From the NCBI RefSeq assembly GCF_949628215.1, contig NC_134276.1:102861799-102925798 (forward strand): a DNA stretch of 64,000 bases. The letters are read 5' to 3'. The notes beneath the pieces were generated by a model. The model did no database searches. It was not told the origin of the DNA and saw only the letters and a list, made by a program, of their open reading frames with translations. This DNA is from Phalacrocorax aristotelis (Eukaryota > Chordata > Aves > Suliformes > Phalacrocoracidae). Shown one piece after another: positions 1 to 60,912 of this stretch. The translations under genes and the position numbers were made by a program. The stretch's first letter is position 1, and each line of letters opens with the position of its first letter.

Positions 1-316
1 TGACGATCTACTCATCAGAATACGGTCCAGGTGACCCAAAAATGATACAACAGTAAATTATGAAAATGAAAGCAACCTTTCAGAACAGTAGTGAAGTTTA
101 GTGGTAGGGAAAAAACAGGAAGCAGAAATCCTTTACAGCCATAGCATAACAAGAGAAGCCTCGGTTTTATTTGTGTGTTATTCAATAAGGTAAAACGGTT
201 GCTGTGAAAACTGATAAGTATTTTGATCTTCAAATATTGAAATGTTCAAAATGCCTACAAAATATATTTGCAATACAGAGTGTTTGCTGTTGAATCTCTC
301 TTATCTATCTTTGAAG
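1..316 (+). other. GART: GART intron, 3' part
   Basis: This is the end of the intron before the first GART coding exon in the window. It ends in a pyrimidine-rich tract and an AG at 315-316. I see nothing else in it. The acceptor was chosen at 316 rather than at the AG of 'ctttag' (335-336). It gives a 112-bp exon, the same length as the matching exon of the minus-strand paralogue, and restores the residues before the GARS glycine-rich loop (Ser-Ala-Asn-Phe-Pro-Ala-Leu). Confidence 0.8.
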
Positions 317-24448
<24,132 letters not shown>

Positions 24449-25700
24449 GAGCAGCAAGTCCGCGAGGGTCCTCAGATGGGACAGCCGTGGTGCCTTAATT
24501 GGTCAAAACAGAGGCCGCAGCCTAATAACACGCACACTGTTTTTTCTTCAGAAAGTGTTTTCGACACAGAGTTTACAATGTCATGTTCTCACTCAAATGG
24601 TTAAAGATTTGAAGTAAAATCCATAGAAAGCCACAAACGGGAATATTAAGGCAGGGGGCTGGTCTCAGTAGTTTCAGCAATGGCTCTGTTAGACGCTTCC
24701 TAATTACAATCACTTGCTTGGCCAATATTTTGGTTCTCAATCACTTTCTTAACAAACAAAAAAACATTCAGAGAGACCCGAGCAACTCTGAGATTGACTT
24801 AGGAACATCAGTATTGCTCTCTTACAGACATACAGGCTGTAACGGGATTCTCTTGTCATGTGCTGTTCAGTGTTTGTGAGGAAAAGCGCTGGAACTAGTT
24901 CAATGGAGGAGACAGCTAAAAGCAAAAAACTTCACTCATAAAAATCTCTAGCCAAAACAAGAAAAGCTGGCCTTCCAGAACACTAACTACAGATAATGGG
25001 GGGTTTTTTCCATATAGTTTCTGCTTTAATGTTGGTAGATCTCTGGCCCAGATTCTCTGAACGTATCCCGTAATTTCAAATATTGGACCTGCTATCAATC
25101 AGATGCTAAATGGAATTAAGTGCCTGCTGACCATTTGCCTTCAAGCCATCCCCATATGAATCCACCTGTAAATTCCCTTCAGAGGTTTGTTTAGAGCCAG
25201 AAGAATTGGGCTTTTTGGTTTTTTGGGTTTTTTTGAATGAGCAGAAAGGGAGTTGAGAGCAGACACAAAATGTGTTCTTGGCTTGTGAGACATTCTTCAG
25301 AAATTCTGCTGAAGTTAAGTGCCTTTATTCCTGGAACGATATTTTCACCTGGAATAATACTGATGGAAACCCAGTAAATGTTATAATTGTGAAAACAATA
25401 AGGGGTTTTGCACAGCTCAACTCTTGTGAAAAAGTACCTGGTTTTCTCTTAATGTTTTAGCGTAGCTGTGAAAACATTCTGATGTATTTAGTAAAATAAT
25501 CAATTTTCCCCCATACAAACTAGAAGCATCTGTCTGAAGCTGATTATGTGTGGTTTAGAGCTCCCTTTTAATACCGAGAAAGCTGATTTGTACTCTGTGC
25601 ACTGTTGTCCTTATGGTACTTCCATGTTGACGTAATCCTCAATTTGGATTTGAAAGAAAGTGTAATAAATTTGACAAATAAAATTTCAAAATCTTTCTTT
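24449..25700 (+). other. GART: GART 3' untranslated region (predicted)
   Basis: This sequence follows the GART stop codon and contains no convincing ORF. Two AATAAA signals lie close together at 25664-25669 and 25677-25682, which would end the message near 25700. The extent is inferred from these signals only. No splice acceptor or repeat stands out inside. Confidence 0.55.
25664..25682 (+). terminator. GART: GART polyadenylation signals (two AATAAA)
   Basis: Two canonical AATAAA hexamers are 13 bp apart, about 1.2 kb past the GART stop. They are the first canonical signals I found downstream of the CDS on this strand. A T-rich stretch follows at about 25688-25705, as expected for a downstream element. 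Confidence 0.6.
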
Positions 25701-26650
25701 CCTTGGAATTCCTTTACTAGGGTTATAAGCTGGAAGGAGGAGTTTGTGAAACAGAATCTAACTTTGTCTATGGTACAGCAACTGTCAATCAGTTTGTGAG
25801 GTTACAGACATGTGCAATCCTGCATAGGTTAGGAATGATCTGCGGAGTGTGGTGACCTTTCTGTGGCCAGGTGGTCTGTGATGAAAAACTTGCTGAAAAA
25901 ATATTGCTGTCACCAAGGGTAAAGCTCAAGCAAATACGGAGGAAAATGATATGGTCAAATTTAATTTGCTTGTAAAGGGCAAAGAATAAAAGCTAAGTCT
26001 TCGGCCCAGCGTTTTTCCTTACAAACCTGCCCTCCCATGGAAGAACCTCCCCTGCTGGCAAACTGCCCACCAAGGCTCGAAATCCAGCCTGTCTCAGTGA
26101 GAATGTAGAAGATGTGGGGAGCATCCAGCTCTGGCAGGGGTTCAGCCTGCACAAGTTCAGTGCCTTAGCCATGACACAGCAAACCTTTTACAAGTCAGAA
26201 GAAACTGTACTTAAATTAACTCACGTTAGAAGAAGTCAGATTAGTAGGGGTGAAATCACTACCTGTACAGTTAATAAATATAACATTACTGATAAAAGCA
26301 GTTTGCTCACTGCCAGGAAGGCCAATAGCCGAAGACGTGGGAGCCCCAAATCCAGCACCCCATTCTATCACGGACATCTTAAGTAAGACTCGGGTATTTT
26401 GCCGCCTGAGACTGATGGCACGTGGGACATAAGCACCTATCTGTATTTCTACAAATTCATAAAAAGAAATTTCATGGTGAACTGGATCTTAGATGGCTTC
26501 ACTTCAATTACCAGTCTGTAAAAAAGAATAAATAGGTTAATAGCCTATCACCACACCCAGTCTCAGAGGGGTGACAGGAGTGCAGTTAAAGGGAGTTGTT
26601 CAATACCACGGTGATAGTCTGGAGACCTCTCAGAGCACAATAACGAGCAC
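25701..26650. other. Spacer between convergent 3' ends
   Basis: About 1 kb lies between the predicted poly(A) sites of GART (+) and the GART-like gene (-). Short ORFs are present but none resembles a known protein. I see no repeat or RNA gene. Further + strand AATAAA hexamers (for example near 25986 and 26273) could act as alternative GART ends. Confidence 0.5.
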
Positions 26651-28325
26651 CGTATTCTCTTAACATTTTATTTGTTAGGTCAGAAACATTCAGTCATGTG
26701 CGCTATGCAATTCAAACAACATAAAACATGATGTTACTACACAGTTAGAACAGACTGAAACTAAGCAATGTGCTTATCGTAAAAATTATCGACATATACT
26801 GAACGTTTGTTAACCTTGCCTTGTGACAGTTCTTCCTATTTCTCCCCAATCATGCAAAACACACGTTCCTTGCTCTAGTCATTGGAGTGCAAGGGACAGA
26901 TACAAATTTCTGTAAGGAAATGGCAGAGCTTACAGGAGAGAACTGCATTTTTTTCCCCTCCCTAACTACTGAAACACCACTAGCTACATTTGAAAAAATA
27001 AAAAAAGGAAAATTTAGACTTTTTAACTGGTGCTGACTCATGCTTTCAAACAGCCTGATACAGCCAAGAGCGAGATACACAGTACGTCCCTTACTAGTAC
27101 AGTACATGTAATACCAAAACAATACTACTTTTTTTTTTTTCCACTGCATCTAATGGCTATTAGTGATCCCTTGTCTGGAAAAATTCAGCTCTGGCTTCTT
27201 CTTTTCTAGTTTGTTCAAGTAGCTTCTTAGCTAGCTTTCTTCCTCTGAGTTGTTATTTGCATGCAAGTCATTAATTTTGGCAGATATAAAATAAGCTTCC
27301 ACAGAAGAAGGTTTGATTGAACAGCAGCAGCTCTCTGGACCAAGCCAATCATTCAGTCAGCAAAGAAACTGGAGATTTTCCTGCTGCTGTAAGTTAAGCT
27401 GAGGATGTTTTGTTCTGCTGGTTTCAAGGACAAAGGAAGAAAAATGCCTGAAATCTGGTGTTTCTAGTCCCCCTAATCAAGTTTTCATCCCTCAAGATTC
27501 AAATGTTTTAATATGAAATTCTGGGAATGTCTATGCACTGCTCCCTTTCAAGGAGCAGGGGAAAGTCTCCAGATGTATGTTCAGTGTACACCATTCCATC
27601 ATCTTCACAAGTAATCTGTGAAGGGGAGTCTGTTTCATTTTGGTTTGCCTTCTAAAGGTTCTCTGCCTTTTTGGCGTTTGGATCTTCTGCCTGGTAGCTC
27701 ACGAGGCTGTGGCTCCCATGCTGGGGCACATGTTTACATGCCCTCCTCTCCTCTGTGCCCTGAGGAGCTTGTAGGTCCTTGTAGGCTCCCACCTCCTCCC
27801 ACAGAACTATGCATTCCTCCCTAATGCTTCTTCACCCCCAAACCTACACCGTGCCAGGCTGGGCCTCACTTCTGATCTTCCGTGACACGTCTGGCCTCTT
27901 CCATCCAACAGTAGCTGCTCACCCTCTTGCAGCAGCATAGTTCGTGTTTGTGGTTGCTTTGTGAAGCTCTTGGTGCTCTGCAACGTGGTGCAGCCAACAA
28001 AAATTGATCTCTCAGAAGAACTGATTTCCCTCTGAAGCCCTAGATCATTTTCACAGGTTAAGCCCCCTCTTTGATTTGTAGCACAGTATCTCCTATGCAG
28101 ATATAAAAACGGAACAAAGAAATTAAAATCTGAAATGATAGCTTGGCTTCCACTGCCAAATTTGCAAAAGAGACATAACTAAAGCTGCAAGCTAAGGGAA
28201 AAGATCACAGCTCAGAATGGAAACCTGTGACACTGATACGCTTGCAGTCACAGAAGCACATGGAGGGCAGGGAGGAGGAGGGAGGAAGGAAAGATGAGCA
28301 GGGAGCAAGACGCTCATCAACCTGG
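26650..28325 (-). other. GART-like gene 3' untranslated region (predicted)
   Basis: This sequence lies downstream, on the minus strand, of the GART-like stop codon. A minus-strand AATAAA (TTTATT on +) at 26667-26672 is the likely end of the message. The interval 27600-27900 is C-rich on the + strand with no recognisable product. No coding similarity was seen. Confidence 0.4.
26667..26672 (-). terminator. Polyadenylation signal of GART-like gene (candidate)
   Basis: A minus-strand AATAAA lies about 1.65 kb beyond the GART-like stop codon. It is the clearest signal seen in that direction before the GART 3' end. It is predicted from sequence only. Confidence 0.4.
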
Positions 28326-53318
<24,993 letters not shown>

Positions 53319-55014
53319 CTATTTATTTCACAAACCCATGTAAAAATAAGCAAAAATATGTAAATTATATCTTTCACTTATAATTGGCAAGTAATATCAA
53401 TCCGGTGCATATTAGAAAGGTATCCATAAGACATCTGAACAATGTGACCCTACCAGTAGCATCACTGTATAGATGCATCATTCACATTTGATTAATTTAA
53501 ATACAACAATTAAATCACTGAGAAGGTTTTTTCACTTGTTTCAGCAGAGTCAAGATTTCCTCTCTTAATTATCCAGGCTGAAATAATCTTGTCATGACGG
53601 GGTGTCATCAAGTCCTTTGCACAACTACACAGGACAGGACAGAAAGTTTCATACAAAGGCTTTAGGTAACTTGCCAGATAAATATATTTCAAACTGAACA
53701 CTGTGGTTGATCTAGGAACTTTTATGAGTGTAAAAATCCTTAGTAATAAATAGCAAAGGCAATTTTCTGAACAGATTTTAAACTTTGACAATTGCTAAGA
53801 GGGTAACTTCAGCACAGCAGCATGCTCAGTAAAAGAACAACTGTTAATTTCACTAGCACACTGACATTTGAAACAGTTCCTCAATAATATTTCTAGGCAA
53901 ATTAGTTTTGATTTATTTCAGAACTGTTATCATACTCAACATAGGTCACATCTGCAAACTTAATTTTTCCATATGTGCTGAATGTGGACAAATGTCAGAA
54001 AGAAAAAACACCCCAGAACATGACCTTTAAGGAAGATGCTAATGGCATAAACCAGTCCTTACCCAGGAAATAGATGATAAATTAAAGATACCATAAACCA
54101 CCAGCTTTGCAAGCAACATACCAGCAGTCTTTTCCCAAGAAATCAGGACCATTGGTTTCAGTTCATTACATAGCTTCCAAAGGCAAACAGAAGCTAAATG
54201 GTGACACTGAGGTATACTATTTCAGAAAATATGTTCACAGAACTGTCATAAATCAATAATCATGTTTCGAGTTCCTGAGACAGTATTAAGATGTCTTAAC
54301 CCAATATCAATGAACTAAAATTTAACCATATATATTTTCACAATTATTAAATTGTCCGAATACAAAGTAAATATTTCAAATAGCCTGTCCCTGGGGATTA
54401 CGGACCATTGTGGATTATCTAAGAGACTAATTTTAAGTTTCAGGTATTGTGCCCTAGGCATATAAACGCAGAGCATACACTTAACGCTCTATCAATCGCC
54501 AGACTGATTTCCTTGGAAAAGACTTTCTAAGTCTTTATACTGTGTAACTATCCAATATGTCAGACCTTGTCTTTCCTTTTGTCACTGCTTGACAAATAAT
54601 TCTGGAATCACTAGGAAGCTCCTGTGAACTTAAAAGTAGAGGGTTACAACAAAGACACCTACATGCTCTTCACGAAGCTTCATTAGGCACTACGGTCCAA
54701 CTGCTATTAATAAAAAGCAAAGTGTTTTTAAAAGCAAAATTATTTTTTCCTTTAAATATAATTTCACAATTCACTGAAGTTTTCTAAAACACTATAAATT
54801 TAAGTTCCTGGCTAGGAAGAGAGTGAAACCAAGCAGTGCCTCCTACCCTGTGGAAAAAATGCACATTTCCATTCCACATCATAGTGAGGGCATGAAAGAC
54901 GTTTTTTACAAAGCAATTTAGAAGCGTGCTGGAAGAAAAGAAAGCTGGTAAGACAGTTGGTCCTAGAGGAAAGGCTGTAGAGAGGGATGTCTCACTTGAA
55001 TCATCTCCCCTTAC

Positions 55015-55192
55015 CGTGTCAGACCCTGCTGTTTGTCCACGCAAAAGGCTGAGGAGTCCTCCAGATGGATTCGAGTCCTTCCTTCAGCTCCTGCTACAGA
55101 TCCAAATGATTTCTGATCTCCTAAAGCCAAGGATAAGAGTGAGAGGGTGAAAGAAGCAGACAGACCTGCATGCTGCCCTGTCCCCTTTTATC
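55015..55192 (-). promoter_or_regulatory. Candidate TATA promoter and noncoding first exon of GART-like gene
   Basis: On the minus strand a TATA-like GATAAAAG lies at 55192-55185 within a G-rich context. About 140 bp downstream is a strong donor, ACG followed by GTAAGG, with the exon ending at 55015. Splicing to the acceptor at 53284 would join a noncoding exon to the MADRV start exon. This is inferred from motifs only. The CpG island at 58.8 kb, or an unseen exon, could serve instead. Confidence 0.25.
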
Positions 55193-56578
55193 CCCCTGTC
55201 TGATGGGAGGATGCCCAGCAATATCACCTTAATGCCACCCGCCCTTCAAAACAGACCTCCCCACAGACTTCAGCAGCATGGACCATTCTCCTCTCTTTCA
55301 ATTTTTCCTCAGCTAGCAACAAAAGCACCTCTTGCCCACAAATCAGTCCTACAATGTTAATAGCATTCAGCCCCAGGGAAAAAAAAAAAGAAGAGAGAAG
55401 CTACAATGTGGTGTCAAAAAGCTGAGATCACTGCTCAGTTCCCATGTTAAGAGCACTTTTATATCCCCCGGCAAGTAACGAACCCCAAAGACAACTTGTA
55501 AAAATAAAACAGCTTTCATGGTCTACAGCTAAACAGAAAGACTCCAGTTAAAACCTGCACACGTAACTCCCACAGACCAGTTCTTTGTAATGGAACATTT
55601 CCTTAGGTGTATATATAAAGGTAATTTTAATATCTAGCATGCACTTGAATTGTGCCCCACTTAATTACTACCCTTTTTATCTTTTGAAGAAATTTAACAC
55701 AAGCAGTGCCAGAGATACAGTGTATATAATACACTTTATTCTCCACTGGGTCTTACACCATCCTCTTCAACAGCCTAATCCTTTCATGATAGTATCTGAA
55801 GTAATTTGGTTAATATTTGGCAAGCTTGCAATGCTACCACTCTTTACTGAAAACAAAAGTTAATGTATCCCAACATAGCACTGAGCAGCATCTGTGTGTC
55901 TTAAAATCAGGCAACGAGAAATAAATACATTAATAGAAACACAAACCATTCTTTTCATACCACTAAAACAATTTTTAAAGGAAATCTGCAAAGTTTATTT
56001 AAAACTTCTGTGGAATTAACAGCTTGTGTATTGTTGGACAGATGCTGTATTTGAACCTCCTGGTTTAAGGAGATATGCCTGCTACACTAAGCATCACTTA
56101 CCAAGTGTCTGTAGACCGCCTTCCTTAGATTTGCCAACTCACAGTTCTACCTGGGACTGAAGAGCAAACCACCACAAGGAAAGAAGAGTCCTATTTCTTG
56201 TAAGACAAAACAAGGATAAAATTTCTCTTTTGCAACAGTTTTTGGGATCTTTTCTTATACTTGGGAGGCTGAGACAAGTCAGAAACAGAACTTGCGCCGC
56301 CCTGAAATGTCTCTCTGCTGCATGACTGGCCAGAAGAAGATAATTCAAACTTGCATTCATCCCAAGAGGTTAATTCGTATTGCAATTATTCGACCAAATT
56401 GCTTTCTTAGGTGATGAAGCGAATATGCAGCAGAAAAAGACAACATATAGAGAAACTTCCAATATCAAAATCTGACTTCTACAAAAAGTGAATCTGAAAT
56501 TAAAAAAATGTAGAAAAGCATTGCCTAATGATCCGGAGAGAAAATCTCTCTGAAACAATGTATTTTAGTATTGTTTAT

Positions 56579-57169
56579 TCACCAAGATAGCATACTATCA
56601 AAGCCATAATAGGATGAGCAGTCAGAGTATAACACTGGAAGCTGTACTGTACACAGTTGTTGCTTCCCTTCAGACGTCAGTGCCACCATTTTACTGGCTG
56701 GATATGCAGCACGCTCAACCATACCCCACCAAGTACCTTTAATAAAAAACACAAGGGTTGTTTTTTTTGGTTGGTTGTTTTTTAATAATAGATGCTGGTG
56801 TTCAGGAAGAAAACAAATTGTTATTGGTCTTCCATCTACTGTGGCTTTAAGTTGTGCACCTGGGTCCTCCTTTCCAGGCTGAGGATGAGAACCCTTTTCC
56901 TGGTTCAGGGTTTCTTTAGGTGAAGTTGCCATTCTTTGACAGGCAGCCGATGCCACGCACTGAGGCTGTAGGAAAATCCACCAGGCGTTACCCGACGTGC
57001 TGCAACAGTGGGGGCCGGGAGCTCTGGGTGGCCTTTTTGGGGTGAGCAGTCCTTTTTGGGGTGAGCCCAATGAATGCCAGCGTCCCCTGCTGCTAATGCA
57101 GCTGCTCAGAGGCATGCACAGCATTTTGAAAACCTTGTTATTGTTTTCCCGAAAAGCGTGTTCATTCAC
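56579..57169 (-). other. Unexplained 196-codon ORF
   Basis: This is the longest ORF in the region between the GART-like start and DNAJC28. It is read from the side of the minus-oriented LTR-like sequence. The translation is low in complexity and rich in Pro, Ser and Gly, with no domain I recognise. An internal Met starts a more hydrophilic section (MATSPKETLNQEKG). It could be chance, part of an old retroelement, or an unrecognised exon. I do not claim it is a gene. Confidence 0.15.
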
Positions 57170-57184
57170 CTTGTGTGCAAAACA

Positions 57185-57425
57185 CCAAACTATACACAGA
57201 GCGGAGGTATTTTATTAATTTCATTTTTGCACAAAGATGGGTGCTAGGTGGTAACTCCACAAAGCTAGCACCCCACTCACTCCAAGAAATTACAAGGTGT
57301 TATACAGTTAAATGTGTCAGTAACAGCTAATATTCACATCCCCCAGCTAATAATTGGCTAGTTTCTTTCTCACTTCATCTTAAAAGTACAGCTCCCTTTA
57401 AATTTACCACTCATGCTCAAAGACT
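57185..57425 (-). mobile_element. LTR-like fragment, minus orientation
   Basis: Read on the minus strand, this sequence has the look of an avian retroviral LTR R/U5 part. It contains an AATAAA at 57216-57211 preceded by a hairpin-like GTGCTAGCTTTGTGG...CCACCTAGCACCC segment. The limits are approximate and the family is not identified. It abuts the plus-oriented LTR-like sequence, so one may have inserted next to or into the other. Confidence 0.35.
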
Positions 57426-57429
57426 AAGG

Positions 57430-58201
57430 GGCTTATTTGAGTAGGGGGTTTTCTGGCCTATGGGCGTGATTTTTAGTATTACTGACACTGGATGGGATAT
57501 TGATTGATACCGGATGGGACACCCAGGATGTCCAGAACATCTGGGCATCATTGATACCAGATGGAACATCCGGTCCCTGTCTAATCAAAATAACCAAAAA
57601 TATATTTACAAGTATGATAGATGATATATTTACAAGCAAGATAAGGTTAGGAAAACATTATGTTTAGATAACAGGAAGAGTCTGGACATGATTTGAGTAT
57701 CATGTCCTTGGACAATATATCCTGGATATGATTTAGTATTGCACCATGGTAGAATACATTCCTTACTAATTGACATGATTTAGTATTACAGAACAAGATA
57801 TCCTAATTAGCAGATTTTTGTAAAATAAGCACATGGAAGGACCTTGAGAACAAGCCAAAAGGGTACTGAGCATGCTTGAAGATCGAGTTCAACCAGCGAA
57901 CACGGTGAGGAGGGCTATTGACAACCACTAAAGAAATTTAGAAGACCACCACTGAATTTGACCGCGCATGTGCCAAGGACATTTGCATATATTAATGAGT
58001 AGTATGAATATTATAATCATTTCATGGAAATTTAATGAATATGCAAACTTTATGTGTATATAATATCTGCAATACAAGAGCCTGGTGTGTACATTAGGTG
58101 GAGCGATCCCCTGTGCACCCAGCACTGCAATAAATGCCCACTTTCTAAAACTCTAAAGAATGAGTTTTAAAGAGTTTCTTTCACCAACTTCTACGGTATC
58201 A
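57430..58201 (+). mobile_element. LTR-like element, plus orientation (probable solo LTR)
   Basis: The order of signals fits an LTR. A TATA box (TATATAA, 58057-58063) is followed 66 bp later by AATAAA (58129-58134), then a TTCACCAA...GGTATCA 3' end at 58201 with the expected terminal CA. The left limit is uncertain. No gag, pol or env sequence is next to it, so a solo LTR is likely. Within 57480-57570 there are imperfect copies of a GATACCRGATGGRACA-like motif. Confidence 0.5.
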
Positions 58202-58333
58202 GTTAATAACCCATCCATTATCATTTTAATGAGGGTAATTCACCTAAAAGATATTTGGTTTTGGTTCAGTTAATAACCCATCGGGTATCATTTTAATGAG
58301 GGTAATTCACCTAAAAGACACTTGGTTTTAGTT
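58200..58333. repeat. 67-bp tandem duplication
   Basis: Two direct copies with a 67-bp period occur, each starting CAGTTAATAACCCATC. They differ at only a few positions. The pair begins exactly at the LTR-like 3' end. It may be a local duplication that occurred after insertion. Confidence 0.85.
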
Positions 58334-58759
58334 CTTATCAACATCACAATTAATTGTCCTCCTTGACTTTATACTTTTCACCCAGCTTTCGCTGTCTTCC
58401 GATGTTGGATGTTCCCTTTTATCAGTCAGTCTCTCAGTTCTTCTTCAAGAATATAGTTGTAAAACAAATGCTTCCCTATCTCTGTTCCCTTCTCTGGCCG
58501 CCAAATTCTGTTTTGCCAGGCTCACACGGTTCATTTTTATTACTTAACAGAAAATTCCATTTTCTTCAGGGTATCGTTATGGGCAAGGACAACGCTGTGA
58601 CAGACCAAGCCTTTGTCAGGCACATACACCTGTGAAGAGGCAGGGAAACTTGTCGTCTACTAAGGTAAAATTCACTCAGGAGAACGAAGGCTAAAAGCAG
58701 TTATGGTCTACATGTGCAAGTGTACGTATAAAAAAAAGCAGTGAAAGTCGTGCCTGCCA

Positions 58760-59510
58760 CATACCCTTCCCGACTGCCAAGCCCGGCGCTATATCGCACC
58801 CGACACGCCGCCCGTTGGCCCCTCCGCTACCCTCCCCTCCCCCGCGGCGGCGCGCATGCGCCGGCGGCCGCGCCGGGCCGCCCGACTGGCGCATGCGCGC
58901 TGGCACGGCGCCCCTCCCGCGTCTCAGCCCGTCCGCCGCTCGCTTGGTCACGCGGCCCCGCGGCGCCGAGTGGCTGCGGCGGAGCTGGGGCTCCCTCCGG
59001 TGGTGAGCGGAGGGGCGCGCGGGGGCAAGCCGGCCTTCCCCCTCAGACTATGCCCCCCCTCTCGGGGGCCTCTCCCGCCCTTAGGAGACGACCTTGAGCG
59101 GAGGGTAAAAGCAGCAGTCGCCCCTCCTCTTCCTCATCCGCCATTGTTGGCGCTCTGCCCCTGGGACCGCGTCGCTGGGGGGGGGAAGGGGGCGGGGGGC
59201 GGCGGCGGGGACCAGGTGAGGCAGGAGTGTGGGGCTACGGGCGAAAAAGCGCGCGGTGCTGTATGGGGAGCTTCCTCTGCCCCACATAACGGCCGTTAAA
59301 GCGGAGAGGGAGGCGGGCGGGAAGGACTGCCGAGCGCCCGGCTCCTGGTATGGCGGTAACTGCTTCCCTCAGCCCCCTGGTGGCACGGCGCCTCGGGGCC
59401 CTCGCCCCGTCTCGGGGCGGGAGGCCGGCCTCGTCCCGGCAACCCGCGCCCGGCGGCGGTTGGGCGGCGGCCGTTGGGTGTCTGACGGCAGCGGTGACAC
59501 GGGGTGAGTG
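58760..59510. promoter_or_regulatory. DNAJC28: CpG island promoter of DNAJC28 (possibly bidirectional)
   Basis: This is the only strongly GC- and CpG-rich stretch in the window. It contains two perfect GCGCATGCGC palindromes (58852-58861 and 58889-58898) that match the NRF1 core. It also has a GGGGGCGGGG Sp1-type box near 59188-59200 and a YY1-like CCGCCATTGTTG at 59138-59149. Good splice donors follow at 59216 (CAG then GTGAGG) and 59504 (GGG then GTGAGT). These suit a noncoding first exon of DNAJC28. It could also fire leftward towards the GART-like gene. Confidence 0.75.
58852..58898. promoter_or_regulatory. Paired NRF1-like sites
   Basis: Two copies of the palindrome GCGCATGCGC are centred 37 bp apart inside the CpG island. 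This is the NRF1 core. NRF1 controls many housekeeping and nuclear-encoded mitochondrial genes, which fits a DnaJ protein with a presequence-like N terminus. Confidence 0.6.
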
Positions 59511-60868
59511 CTGTACGGACGGTTCGATACGGTTTTTTAAGCACAAATGTATTAAAATCAAGTTACGGAATTATGAGAAAGCCTGCTTCTGGTCGGTATG
59601 TTGAATTTAAAGAGTGTATCCATTGATCTTTCTGTTCAAGTAGTAGGTGGATTTTTGTGGCCCCATGAAACTAAATTATTATTTTTGACAACCACGTAGA
59701 AGGAGAGAAATTGTTAATCTGTATCATAAAGGGAAAAAAAAATGTTAAGAACCATCATAATAACCCCAAGCTGATGACTTAATACCTTACCCAGATCAAA
59801 ATCAACTGAAAATACTCTGGATTGATCCAGTCTTTTCATTCAGTCCCAAGTATGTCTCCCATCTCTTTTCAGGCAGGTTAGTGCAGAAGGGCAGTTCATT
59901 ATATGCAGAACATATAAACACTATTTATTCCTTAAACTTAACCTTGATTTAACCCAGTTTTTGGTTTAGAAAGGAAGTCAGCAAAGCATATATTGTGGTC
60001 ACTGATGAATCTGCAAAAAGAGACTCTTCAGCACCATGTATGTGGCATTTGTCTTAGGGTTTTCATTAAAGACAAGTTAACAGATGTGTAAATTGTGCAT
60101 GCAGTTTGCATACTTGTCTACTTTTGGTTTTACATAGAAGACTCGCATTGTCGTTTGCTAAAGGTGCTCCTTTTGCCATTCCCCAGAGTCTTTCAGAAGC
60201 ACTGGTGTTCATGACAGTGAGGTACTGTCTGTCTGCTGCTGATCTGTTCTGAGTTCCAGACTTACAACCTTACCTGGCACAAACGAAGGAAATCGGCCAC
60301 TAGGATATGAGAGCCCTGTATCTTGCTGGGATACAAGAGTTAATCTAAGCGAGTCTGTAATCTGCTACTTCAGTCGTTGCTGCAAAGTACTGAAAGGGTA
60401 CTGTAATGAAATCCTTTGAGAACGCACCAGGTAGTAGATCTTGAGGCATTGATGTACGTGAATAGAAAACTCAGTTGATGGCTGAATATAGCTGCATAGA
60501 GGAAAAGGGAGAGATCTGTTTCAGCAGAGTTCCGACTCAACATAAAGCATATTTCCAGTTTCCATTACACTGAGTTTGCAGAAAGGCAATAAAGCTTTGG
60601 GAATTCTGCAGTGCAAAATGAACATACGCTACTGTTGCTACGCCAAGAGAAAACTGTATCATTAATTAATTTTTATTTACATTGTAATACTACTACTTCG
60701 ATAGTAATTAATAAGAAATGCAGATTGCAATATTAGACTGCAAAAGAAAAGAACATTGCATACTGTTCTGAAATTTTGTAGGGATTTCTTTAATATAACG
60801 AGCTAAAGATTATATAAGTTCCTTTAAAAAGCATATTTAATATGGTTTTTATAAAAATGTGTTTATAG
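59511..60868 (+). other. DNAJC28: DNAJC28 5' UTR intron (predicted)
   Basis: This is the sequence between the CpG island donors and an acceptor AG at 60867-60868, preceded by a T-rich tract, 44 bp before the DNAJC28 ATG. No coding or repeat sequence was recognised inside. The exact donor is not certain. Confidence 0.5.
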
Positions 60869-60881
60869 GTCATTGTTTATA

Positions 60882-60896
60882 ATGCACTGCATCTGA
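60882..60896 (+). other. Short upstream ORF in DNAJC28 5' UTR
   Basis: An ATG with four sense codons and a TGA lies 16 bp before the main start codon, in the same predicted exon. It could reduce translation of DNAJC28. It is seen directly; function is inferred. Confidence 0.5.
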
Positions 60897-60912
60897 AGAA
60901 ATACAAAGTGTC

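Noticed and set aside
58691..59561. Overlapping ORFs on both strands in the CpG island
   Set aside because: GC-rich sequence has few stops by chance. The proteins are low-complexity Arg, Pro, Gly and Ala strings.
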